Assembly (NCBI GenBank): GCA_933207985.1
Contig: OW240916.1
Coordinates: 301,257,561 to 301,321,560 of the forward strand
Reading direction: 5' to 3'
DNA length: 64,000 bases
Source of the DNA: Pelobates cultripes
Taxonomy: Eukaryota > Chordata > Amphibia > Anura > Pelobatidae
Position 1 is the first letter of the stretch, and each line of letters opens with the position of its first letter. Under the pieces are notes generated by a model. That model made no database searches. It saw only the letters and a list, made by a program, of their open reading frames with translations, and was not told the origin of the DNA. Below, piece by piece: positions 54,653-64,000 of the stretch. Position numbers and translations under genes: made by a program.

Positions 54653-56840
54653 TTGTCCTTTGAACCTCTTCTATGTGTTAAGGTGTTTAGACCTAAGTTT
54701 ATGTTAGGCGTCCGTTTATGCAGACCGGGTGCACGGGTATACCGCAAAATCCCCCATAAAACGGAGGTGACAATTATATTTAACCTGTCTGATAAGGTGT
54801 TAACCATGGATCACTATTCCATCCTTAATAAAGGATTAACGTTCGTTACAGTGTCCAAACCATATCAATTCCTGACAGAAGTGGAATTGTACAAACTGCA
54901 ACGCATACTGAACAGTCATGAACTACGTAAGGACAATACCACAACATACAGCACACCCTTTCCTACAAGGCAGAAAAGGGAGATCAATACCCCCAATGCG
55001 TCAATTAAAGCCTTCTTACAAGCAGTAAAAAGTGATATAGATGGTATTGTCAAGGATCCTCTATCACACAGTCACAAACTTACAATATCAGAAAGAGAGG
55101 TCTTAAAGGATTTAAAGCAAGATAAATAGATTATCATACGTCCAGCCAACAAAGGGGCAGCTGTGGTTATTCAATCATATACCAAATATAGAACAAGAAA
55201 TTCTAAGACAACTTGAAGAACCACGTACCGCATATTGACGTTTGATCTCACAATTCCAAAAAAGAACACTCACATAGAGTTTGGTATACATATGGAGAAC
55301 ATTGATTTTAAATTATCCAAATCTTTATATGTTGAACACCCAAGTGTTGTATACTATTCTGAAAATCCATAAGGACCCTCCTAAACAACCAGGGAGACCT
55401 ACAGTCTCCACGAGAGAAGGGCTATTGGAACCAATTTTGTGGACTATCATATCAAAGAAAGTGTTATGCAACTCCCAACATGCTTAAAAGATACCCAAGA
55501 TTTTTTATCACGGGTTAAGAAATTGAGATTGCATAATATGAATATGTTTTTGGTTACCTTAGATGTGCAGAGTTTATATACTATAATACCTCGTAAACAG
55601 GTATACACATTGAGGGACATCCTCTGCCAAGCTACAACATATCATGAACCCCCAATTGAATATTTACTTGAATTTCTACGCATTGTCTTAACGTGCAACT
55701 ACAATAAATTTGAGGAACACTAATATCTTCAACTGTCTGGGATTGCCATGGGGACGACCATGGCACCCTCATATGCCAATGCTTTTATGTATTGGTATGA
55801 AAAGCAATTCCTTCTATCTCGATATGAACAATAGATAATTGATTATTATAGTTTTGTGGACAATGTATTTTTGGTATGGCGAGGTACCCAGACAGAACTG
55901 GAGAATATGGTTACCAAGGTAAATCAATTGCCACTTCCTGTTCGGTTCACTGTTATTTCAAGTCCAGGTAGCATACAGTTCTTGGACGTTACAGTATACA
56001 GAAGAGAGAATGGAATAGGCTATACACTACATCATAAGTCAACTGATCGTAACACTCTACTAGGAGCCACCAACTTTCATCCACAAGCACTTAAAGACTT
56101 CCGTGTCACAGTTTATGAGTGTGATACAATACTACCCAGACGGTAGAGAAAAGCCATTAAGAGACATGAACTTGTTTTTTTCGAAAGAGGGTACCATCCA
56201 CAAGTACTGTAAATAGTAAGGACACCAGCCTTGAAACTATGGGAAGTGGACAATAGGAAGGACATAGCTACTAGGCTCAACACCATGGCTAAAATGCACC
56301 TTCCCATAACATACCATACAGAATCATTGGAGATGAGGAAATTTATCTATAAATATTGGGGACTATTAAGCTCAGATAAGAACTTACCACAAATTTTAAG
56401 GGAATGACCTGTCATCAGCTACAAGCGGAGTATAGTGGTTTTGGTACTGGTTTAGCACTATACTATGCACTTTCTGTTTAAAAGATACTATGTACTATAC
56501 TATGCACTTTCTCTCTGTTTAAAAGATACTCTGTTGTATTTTCTATGCATGAATAAATACTCTTTTTATGTGCAAAACCTTGGTGTGCCTTGGGATTATT
56601 TCTTATTTTTATTACAAGCGGAACAAAAACCTCAAAGAATATTTGGTCAAGAGTGACCCAATACAGTGCTACAGTAAATTCACAAGGCATTCCAAGAAAG
56701 AATGTTACAAATGTAGTAGCTGCGTGACATCCAGCCACATGGTAAGTGGCTCATTCTTTTCACATACCCATAGTCGCAAGAAGATACCCACAGACCACTA
56801 TATTTATGTCTTGCCCTTTAAGAATATTATGCCAGTTTAA
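54653..56840 (+). pseudogene. Penelope-like element 3 protein, near full length, broken
   Basis: N-terminus (54653-55129) keeps FNLSDKVLTMDHYSILNKGLTFV, the conserved PLE start missing from the other copies. After a TAG at 55127, IIRPANKGAAVV follows, then RT: LKIHKDPPKQPGRPTVS, VTLDVQSLYTIIP (55556-55594), SGIAMGTTMAPSYANAF, and FVDN (55853-55864) in place of YxDD. The second catalytic Asp is Asn, so RT is dead irrespective of its stops (55721, about 55830) and frame shifts. A 183-bp insert splits the linker before YKCSSC (56568-56840). The GIY-YIG core is not readable. Confidence 0.85.
56430..56612. mobile_element. Small insert with 10-bp TSD
   Basis: TACAAGCGGA flanks it at 56420-56429 and 56613-56622 and the PLE reading resumes across it. 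Inside, CTATACTATGCACTTTCT and GTTTAAAAGATACT occur twice, and AATAAA is present. No known family recognised. Confidence 0.6.
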
Positions 56841-57560
56841 AACATAGTTAGGAAATACTATGTAAAGATTGACGATATTTCTTATAGTTTTTTATATAGG
56901 TAGGATTCATCTTTTTTAGATGACCACCTACACTGTATTCATTTCAGGAATATAGCAAACGCAATCCTGAGGATTTTAGGCATTTGGTTTTCCATATAGT
57001 TAGGGTCCCTTTAAGGAATATGGTAATTCTAAACAATAAAGGAAAAATAAGTGATAATATACTTCCTATATATTTTTATCTTTTATATACTCTATTTTTA
57101 ATAACTATATTTTTAATAATTTTATGCATATTTTTATATCATTTCCTAGAAATAAGCCAAACATAGACAAATTAAAAAAAGTAGATCCCTTTAAGAAATA
57201 TAAGGTAATTTTCTGTGCAACATGGAAATATCACTAAGACACCAATGTATGTGCTTGGGTGTTTAGTGACTTAGATGCAACTATCTCTTTTTTTTTTTTT
57301 TTCATTTGACTCCCTTCTTTCTGTCTAATTGTAAATCATTCGCAATGAAATGAGTTACATTTGAAAATATTTCAGCGGGAGTAACTATGGAAACATGTGT
57401 TAAACATAAATGTGTTTGAAAACATAAAAAGAATAGTAGGATCTAGTATCCATTTATGTGATCGCAACTTAGTTTATGATGCATATTTAGTTTGTAACTA
57501 CAGAGAATAAATACAATGTTAATTTGTGATGTACAACGGAAGAAAACGATCAGCCACTAT
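56841..57560. other. PLE 3' region, AT-rich
   Basis: AT-rich DNA between the broken PLE protein and a hammerhead-like motif, probably the element's 3' untranslated sequence. T-run at 57287-57302. Confidence 0.4.
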
Positions 57561-57588
57561 ATAAGACGATACCGCCAGTCAGTCCACA

Positions 57589-57628
57589 TCCATTGAAAAA
57601 GCCGCTGAAGTGGAGAAACGCGTTTGGA
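57589..57628 (+). ncRNA. Hammerhead-like motif, U3/A8 core
   Basis: Stem I TCCA (57589-57592) with TGGA (57625-57628); core TTGAAAA (57593-57599: U3, A8); stem II CCGC/GTGG with loop TGAA; GAAA (57615-57618); palindromic ACGCGT (57618-57623); cleavage base T57624. Except for positions 3 and 8, core and stems are intact. It lies about 750 nt after the PLE 3 protein remnant. Confidence 0.65.
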
Positions 57629-58960
57629 GAGGACTTGACTCCCACTACTAACAGCCATCATCCAGATCGTGCCTAAGACCATGATTAGAATCTAGTACAG
57701 CAATAACACGCTGCTGACTCGGGATGCCGAGAGACTCATCTAAGGTCTGCACTGCATGTATCTTATGTATTAGGAATCTATCATAGACGAAGATACAAAT
57801 TTTAAAAAAAAAGTCCTGCACTCACTCCCATCACTGCTGGGTGGCAGCAACGACCATAGTACTCATCAGCTCCAATACATATAGTAAAAACCAAAGGAAA
57901 AAAGTTACCTGCGCTCTCTCCTTAATCCCTATGTATATTTAAACAAATGGAGGTCATTTAGTTGCTCCAATGGCCATTGGAAGGAATGCCCGTCTGCCAA
58001 CGTGACCCTAGATGGGTCTACTCTGACCCTTCACCCTGCTTCCTTGAGCTTCTGGCAAATATATCTCTAGTGAGACAGAAAGGGGTATTTTTTATATACA
58101 CCCCTACATGCTTATTAACCCTTAATAGGGAACACATGGGATGGGCGGCAGCATTGTAATCTAGCTGTGTGATACAAGGAGAGAGCGCAGGTAATTTTTT
58201 TTCCTTTGGTTTTTACTATATGTATTAGCTGATGTGTACTGTGGTCGTTGCTGCCACCCAGGAGTGATGGGAGTGAGCGCAAGACTTTTCTTTTTGTATT
58301 TGTATTCACTTTTTGTATCACACAACGATGTTACAATGCTGCCGCCCATCCAATGTGTTCCCTATTAAGGGTTAATAAGTATATAGGGGTGTATATAAGA
58401 AATACCCCTTTCTGTCTCAATAGAGATATCTTTGCCAGAAGCTCAATGAAGCAGGGTGAAGGGTCAGAGTAGGACCCATCTAGAGGGGTCTGCCTTGACT
58501 TCGGCAGACGGGCATTCCCTTCAGTGGCCATTGGAGAAACTAAATGACCTCCATTTGTTTAAATATACATAGGGATTAAGGAGAGAGCGCAGGTAACTTT
58601 TTTTCCTTTGATCTATTAGGCAGAAAGAGGCTAAGCAAGTTATAAGAGCTTCCAAATCACACACAGAAGAGAAAATAGTAGTCAGTAAAAAAGGGGGACA
58701 AAACTTTTTTTAGATACATAAATGAGAAAAGAAAAGTAAAACAAGGATTAGTTAGATTAAAAACAAAAGAAGGAAGGTATGTAGAAGAGGATAAAGGTCT
58801 AGCCGACTGCCTCAATTAATATTTTTGTTCTGTATTTACAGATGAAAACGAAGGAAAGGGACCTCAGTTAACAAAAAGGATAAATGAGTCGTTTATTACA
58901 CGTGAGTTTACATAGGAAGATGTTCTATTTCAACTGACAAAAGTAAAGACAAATAAGTCA

Positions 58961-59989
58961 ATGGGACCTGATGGATTACACCCAAAGTTATTAAAAGAGC
59001 TTAGTGGTGTACTAGCAAAACCATTAACAGATTTATTTAACCAATCATTGTTAACAGGGGTAGTCCCAGAAGATTGGAAGTTAGCGAATGTTGTGCCCAT
59101 TTACAAGAAAGGTAATAGGGAGGAGTCGGACAACTATAGGCCAGTAAGCCTTACTTCAGTAGTGGGGAAAGTGATGGAAACCATGTTAAAGGATAGGATT
59201 GTTGAACATCTAAAAACACATGGATTTCAAGATCAGAGACAACATGGGTTTACTTCAGGGAGATCATGCCAAACTAATCTTATTGATTTTTTTGATTGGG
59301 TAACTAAAATTATAGATCAGGGTGGTGCAGTAGACATTGCTTACCTAGATTTCAGTAAGGCTTTTGACACTGTTGCACATAGAAGGCTTATCAATAAACT
59401 GCAATCTTTAAGTTTGGATTCCAATATTGTTGAATGGGTAAGGCAGTGGCTGAGTGACAGGCAACAGAGGGTTGTAGTTAATGGAATATATTCGAAGCTT
59501 GGACTTGTCACCAGTGGGGTACCTCAGGGATCTGTACTTGGACCCATTCTCTTTAATATTTTTATTAGTGATATTGCAGAAGGTCTTGATGGTAAGTTAT
59601 GTCTTTTTGCTGATGATACTAAGATATGTAACAGGGTTGATGTTCCAGGAGGGATAAGCCAAATGGTAAATGATTTAGGTAAACTAGAAAAATGGTCAGA
59701 GTTGTGGCAACTGACATTTAATGTGGATAAGTGCAAAATAATGCATCTTGGACGTAAAAACCCAAGGGCAGTGTACAGAATATTTGATAGAGTCCTAACC
59801 TCAACATCTGAGGAAAGGGATTTAGGGGTGATTATTTCTGATGACTTAAAGGTAGGCAGACAATGTAATAGAGCAGCAGGAAATACTAGCAGAATGCTTG
59901 GTTGTATAGGGAGAGGTATTAGCAGTAGAAAGAGGGAAGTGCTCATGCCATTGTACAGAACACTGGTGAGACCTCACTTGGAGTATTGA
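58961..59989 (+). pseudogene. CR1 reverse transcriptase
   Basis: 342 open codons of CR1-clade RT: PDGLHPKLLKEL (3-14), NYRPVSLTS (58-66), QHGFTSGRSC (94-103), YLDFSKAFDTVAH (128-140, first catalytic Asp), [20 protein letters not shown] (185-204), FADDTK (216-221, catalytic pair intact), LEKWSELWQLTFNVDKCK, and LGCIGRGISSRKREV. It ends at a TGA after RPHLEY, where CR1 has Cys, and the frame then continues. Upstream coding (58613-58960) is full of stops. Endonuclease domain absent by 5' truncation. The Met is internal. Confidence 0.9.
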
Positions 59990-60111
59990 ACGCAGTATTG
60001 GAGACCGTATCTTCAGAAGGATATTGATACCTTAGAGTTCAGAGAAGGGCTACTAATCTGGTTCATGGATTTCAGGATAAAACTTACCAGGAAAGGTTAA
60101 AGGATCTTTAA

Positions 60112-60615
60112 GGAACACTATAGTCACCTAAATTACTTTAGCTAAATAAAGCAGTTTTAGCATTCCCCTGCAATTTCACTGCTCAATTCACTGTAATTTA
60201 GGAGTTAAATCATTTTGTTTCTGTTTATGCAGCCCTGGCCACACCTCCCCTGGCTATGATTGACAGAGCCTGCATGAAAAAAAAACTGGATTCACTTTCA
60301 AACAGATGTAATTTACCTTAAATAATTGTATCACATACAGGAGGCTCTTGCAGGGTCTAGCAAGCTATTAACATAGCAGGGGATAAGAAAATCTTAATTA
60401 AACAGAACTTGCAATAAAGAAAGCCTAAATAGGGCTCTCTTTACAGGAGTGTTTATGGAAGGCTGTGCAAGTCACATGCAGGGAGGTGTGACTAGGGTTC
60501 ATAAACAAAGGGATTTAACTCCTAAATGGCAGAGGATTGAGCAGTGGGGCTGCAGGGGCATGTTCTATACACCAAAAAAGCTTAATTAAGCTGTTCAGGT
60601 GACTATAGTGTTCCT
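60112..60615. mobile_element. T2-type MITE inside CR1, TTAA TSD
   Basis: TTAA at 60108-60111 and 60616-60619. TIRs: left GGAACACTATAGTCACCT and right AGGTGACTATAGTGTTCC are perfect complements over 18 bp (the left lacks one A after TTAA). Removal would rejoin CR1 sequence. About 504 bp, no ORF. Confidence 0.9.
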
Positions 60616-61200
60616 TTAACATGTATAGCTTGGAGGAAAGACGAGACAGGGGGGATATGATAGAAACATTTAAATACATAAAGGGAATCAACACAGTAAT
60701 GGAGGAGACTATATTTAAAAGAATAAAAACTACCACAACAAGAGGACATAGTCTTAAATTATAGTGACAAAGGTTTAAAAATAATATCAGGAAGTATTAC
60801 TTTACTGAGAGGGTAGTGGATGCATGGAATAGCCTTCCACTTGAAGTGGTAGATGTTAACACAGTAAAGGAGTTTAAGCATGCGTGGGATAGGCATAAGG
60901 CTATCCTAACTATAAGATAAGGCCAGGGACTAATGAAAGTATTTAGAAAATTGGGCAGACTAGATGGGCCGAATGGTTCTTATCTGCCGTCACATTCTAT
61001 GTTTCTATATGTTTCTGTGGTTTTTACTATATGTATTGGAGCTGATGTGTACTGTGGTCGTTGCTGTCGCCCAGGAGTGATGGGAGTGAGCACTTTTCTT
61101 TTTGTATTTGTATTCACTTTTTGTATCACACAGCTAAGTTACAATGCTGCCGCCCATCCCATGTGTTCCCTATTAAGGGTTAATAAGTACATAGGGGAAG

Positions 61201-62087
61201 ATACAGATTGTCCATAATGCATGGGACCTTTTTATATTTTATTTTTTTATGAGGAATGCCTTGAATAAAGTGAATTCATATACATTGAATCTCTAATTTG
61301 ATTAAGAATGATTCATTTTATGATACATTTTTTCTTTGTTTCTTATATATATATCGGGATCTACATGATGAAGTAAACTACTAAGTGGGATTACCTGGAT
61401 AAAGATATTTTTAAAGATTCATCATTGGACTTTTATATATTTTTATAAGTTTGTTTATTTTTATTCATCTTGAATTTTGCAGGATGCTATATATATCAAA
61501 TATTTGGATTTTGATTTTTAGCTAGTTACTTTTGCATTAGTAACATATTTAGAGAATAAAGGTAATCCAGTGTTTTTTTTCATGTATTTTATATAATAGG
61601 TTGTTAGGTTTCCCTATTTCTATACCCTTTTCTCATTCTCATATATCTTTGGATTCGGCGCTCCACTATAACTATTTCTTAACCATTATGTATATTGTTA
61701 TTTCGGACTTTACAACCTGCTATGTCCGCAATGAGGCAGCACACTGAAGCATTGAAAAAGTGTGCTTGTACATGTATTTTCTTTTTTTTTGTGGAGTGTA
61801 TCTATCATTATTCCTTCTAATACCTTAAATATAAATATTTAGACAAGATATTATACGGTTGCAACATATGTAATGGATGCTTTCACCTGTTGTGACTCTA
61901 TGTCCGTTCAAAACCAGAAGTGCTTATGCGGGACTCATGTCAACGGTATCTAGGTAACGTATGTATACAAATCTCAGATTACCGGTAATGTACTTGAACT
62001 TGAAAATGCATAATCCATGCATACATATAAATATTTTAGACAAGAAATTATCTGGTCAGACCAAATGTTGTAATGGGTACTCTGATC
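61201..62087. other. AT-rich interval, nothing recognised
   Basis: AT-rich DNA. A CATTGAAAAAGTG motif at 61750 recalls the hammerhead-like core but lacks GAAA. Confidence 0.4.
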
Positions 62088-62091
62088 TTAA

Positions 62092-62687
62092 AGGGACACT
62101 ATAGTCACCAGAACAACTACAGCTTATTGAATTTGTTCTGGTGAGTAGAATCATTAGAATCAGGTAATCTTTTTGCAGTAAACGCTGTATTTTCAGAGAC
62201 AATGCAGTGTTTACATTACAGCCTAGTGATAACTTCACTGGCCACTCCTCAGATGGCTGTTAGAGATCCTTCCTGGGTCATGGCTGCCTAAAATGCATCC
62301 AAACATTCAGTGTCTCCTCCCTCTGCATGCAGACACCGAACTTTCCTCATAGAGATTCATTGATTCAATTCATCTCTATGAGGAGATGCTGATTGGCCAG
62401 GGCTGTGTTTAAATCATGCTGGCTCTGCCCCTGATCCGCCTCTTTGTCAGTCTCATACAATCCTATTGGGAAGCACTGTGATTGGATCAGGCTACCACTT
62501 CTGCTGATGTCAGCAGGCAGTGGGTAGGTCAAAAGGAAACAGTGACAAAGCTAGCAGCTTCAGGCTTACATACAAGTAAGATTTAGTATATTTAAGGAGG
62601 CATGAGGGGACCAGGGAAGCTAGATGGTGGTTTTAACCCTATAGAGTCAGGAATACATGTTTGTGTTCCTGACCATATAGTCCTCCT
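62092..62687. mobile_element. T2-type MITE, 596 bp, TTAA TSD
   Basis: TTAA at 62088-62091 and 62688-62691; left AAGGGACACTATAGTCACCA, right complement AAGGAGGACTATATGGTCAG. Internal inverted words CATAGAGATTCATTGA / TCATCTCTATGAGG near 62345-62395. No ORF. Confidence 0.85.
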
Positions 62688-62691
62688 TTAA

Positions 62692-63390
62692 GATATGTTT
62701 TTGAAAGAGACACAAAAGATACATTCCAGAATGCCCGGACCTTTTGTGTAATGTTTAATTGTAACATTTATCATGATCTGCAATGTTTGCATGCCCATAT
62801 TCTTTGTTTATTAATGTTGTGTCATTTAGGATACACTGATTGAAGGGAATACATCAGTAAATAGTTCACACATATACTATGCAGGATCAGAGTGATGGGA
62901 CTTTTAGTCCTATTCTGCCAGCACGGGTTAATCCCACTTTGTTTAGTTCACTCACCACCTATTCTATGGACACTTTTATTATGAAGTACACACTTGCACA
63001 AGTCACTTATCACACACTCACTACCCCAAGGTTGGCATTTGTGGAAAATCATTGCAGTATTTAGATTTTCTATATGTACTATGCATTATTAAGTTTTTGA
63101 GATTTTTAAGATTTGTATACATTTGTTATCTAGATACCGAATTCCATGGAAATCGGTGTCTTATGTCATCACATTTCAAATGGGTGTCACGTGTTCCGCA
63201 CGAGCACTTACGGGTTAGAACGTACAGGGAGTTACAACAGGGATTGGTAAGTCCCGTTATTTTTCCATATAATAATTGTTCACACAGTACCCAACTGATC
63301 TTGAGAAAGACCCATAGGGTTTTTTTGCGGGTGAATAAAAAAAACTGTGTAAAAAATAAATCACAAAATGAATAAAACATATATAAAACT
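62692..63390. other. Nothing recognised
   Basis: AT-rich DNA without recognisable repeat ends; short frames near 62879-63375 have no domain. Confidence 0.4.
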
Positions 63391-63393
63391 ATA

Positions 63394-63450
63394 TTGGGCA
63401 GACTACACGGGCCGAATGGTTCTTACATGCCGAAACCCTCTATGTTTCAA
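63394..63450 (+). mobile_element. CR1 3' end, very short copy
   Basis: TTGGGCAGACTACACGGGCC, then GAATGGTTCTTACATGCCG and CTATGTTTC: the last 55 bp of the CR1 family, diverged. Confidence 0.7.
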
Positions 63451-63768
63451 AGTTGAGTAATTCTGTATCCACCATACAGAATTACTCACTCTCCAGATGG
63501 CTGATTCAGAAGACATTACGTCACTCATATGTGAGATGAGTTGTAGGTCAGTTTAAGACTTTCTTTAGCTCAATGGATATCTTCTACATGAAGAGCGAAG
63601 TTAGCTCTGCACAATGCATAGTAAATGCTGTATACATTTTACCTACACTTCTCCTAGTTTAGGAGAATTGTACAAATCATTCACTATGCATTGTGCAAGG
63701 CTTTTCAGAAGATATTCACATTAAAGGTTCTAGCCTCCAAAATATGAATGTAAATATTTCATTAGCAA
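63451..63768. other. Unrecognised, with a local inverted repeat
   Basis: AAATGCTGTATACATTTTAC... with CTCCTAGTTTAGGAGAATTGTACA; the outer words GCACAATGCATAGT (63610) and ACTATGCATTGTGC (63682) are exact complements, giving a foldback of about 85 bp, possibly a small MITE. Confidence 0.5.
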
Positions 63769-63770
63769 TA

Positions 63771-64000
63771 CAGGGAGTGCAGAATTATTAGGCAAATGAG
63801 TATTTTGACCACATCATCCTCTTTATGCATGTTGTCTTACTCCAAGCTGTATAGGCTCGAAAGCCTACTACCAATTAAGCATATTAGGTGATGTGCATCT
63901 CTGTAATGAGAAGGGGTGTGGTCTAATGACATCAACACCCTATATCAGGTGTGCATAATTATTAGGCAACTTCCTTTCCTTTGGCAAAATGGGTCAAAGA
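63771..64000 (+). mobile_element. Tc1-like transposon, left end
   Basis: TA (63769-63770) then CAGGGAGTGCAGAATTATTA. GTGCATAATTATTAGGCAAC at 63950-63969 is an internal direct copy of the TIR core (IR/DR arrangement). The left end matches a Tc1/mariner family common in fish and amphibians. The element runs out of the window. Confidence 0.85.
63989..64000 (+). CDS. Tc1-like transposase, first codons only
   Basis: ATG at 63989 followed by GGT CAA AGA (M-G-Q-R), positioned right after the internal repeat as in this Tc1 family, whose proteins start M-G-Q. Only four codons are in the window, so integrity cannot be judged. Confidence 0.6.

Larger units (their letters stand above)
58611..61016 (+). 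mobile_element. CR1 LINE, 5'-truncated
   Basis: Starts abruptly after CCTTTG and ends with CACATTCTATGTTTCTATATGTTTC. The repeat it entered resumes at TGGTTTTTAC, so boundaries are set by comparison with the uninterrupted copy at 58200. Any target duplication is at most 2 bp, as usual for CR1. It contains a MITE at 60112-60615. Confidence 0.9.
57818..61200. repeat. Large inverted/direct repeat, probable PLE tails
   Basis: 57818-58162 is the inverted complement of 58317-58610 plus 61017-61085 (shared words GGAGGTCATTTAGTTGC, AGGGAACACATGGGATGG). In addition 58188-58395 and 58582-58610 joined to 61017-61200 are direct repeats (GTTTTTACTATATGTATT...). The CR1 at 58611-61016 interrupts one copy. 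Tandem and inverted tails next to a hammerhead fit Penelope pseudo-LTRs; that assignment is inference. Confidence 0.65.

Noticed and set aside
61750..61775. Eighth hammerhead-like motif (CATTGAAAAAGTG)
   Set aside because: The TTGAAAA core is present but GAAA and a usable stem II are missing; it may be a decayed relative.
1..64000. CRISPR arrays, bacterial operons, tRNA or rRNA genes
   Set aside because: No spaced direct repeats, no cloverleaf or rRNA motif found; the direct repeats present are minisatellites or transposon ends.

Overview
The window looks like repeat-dense vertebrate nuclear DNA, most probably from a frog (Anura). Reasons: TTAA-flanked MITEs with the TIR type of the amphibian T2 family; CR1 and L2 LINE tails; Penelope-like, DIRS-like, Gmr1-type Ty3/gypsy, L1-like, hAT and Tc1 elements; AT-rich intervals; and no operon-like coding. 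I found no convincing host exon, tRNA, rRNA or CRISPR. Species cannot be fixed from the sequence. Almost every protein-coding signal belongs to a transposable element, and most are broken.

Layout. 1-5.3 kb: CR1 tail, a hammerhead-bearing Penelope-type terminus, an L2 LINE and an L1-like ORF1 (minus), a DIRS fragment with a foldback MITE, and a second Penelope-type terminus. 6-7.4 kb: non-autonomous hAT with an exact 8-bp target duplication and internal minisatellites. 8.4-12 kb: decayed minus-strand DIRS retrotransposon. 12.2-13.5 kb and 16.6-17.7 kb: two copies of a composite repeat with a promoter-like palindrome, a G/C-rich tandem array and a run of hairpins. 15.8-16.4 kb: retrocopy with 14-bp duplications. 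19.5-22.4 kb: plus-strand DIRS carrying an L2. 22.4-25.1 kb: internally deleted gypsy carrying an L1, then a CR1 tail. 26.8-35.65 kb: Gmr1-type gypsy with both LTRs, split in its RT by a Penelope-like element with an open 610-codon RT plus GIY-YIG frame. 36-42 kb: MITE, L1 5' fragment and largely single-copy-looking AT-rich DNA. 41.9-52.7 kb: LTRs, a second Penelope element, MITE, short L1 derivative, solo LTRs and an L2 tail. 53.3-61.2 kb: L1 5' region, third Penelope element, a large inverted repeat holding a CR1 that itself holds a MITE. 62-64 kb: MITE, CR1 tail and the first 230 bp of a Tc1-like transposon whose transposase start lies at the window edge.

The most interesting signal is a dispersed set of seven hammerhead-ribozyme-like motifs in or near Penelope-type termini. 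Two keep the canonical core. Five share the paired change C3 to U and G8 to A, the two core positions known to pair with each other in folded hammerheads, which suggests a compensated lineage rather than simple decay. In all three elements with recognisable ORFs the motif lies about 650-750 nt downstream of the ORF. Second is the gag-PR-IN-RT-RH gene order of the gypsy element, with a SCAN-like capsid segment.
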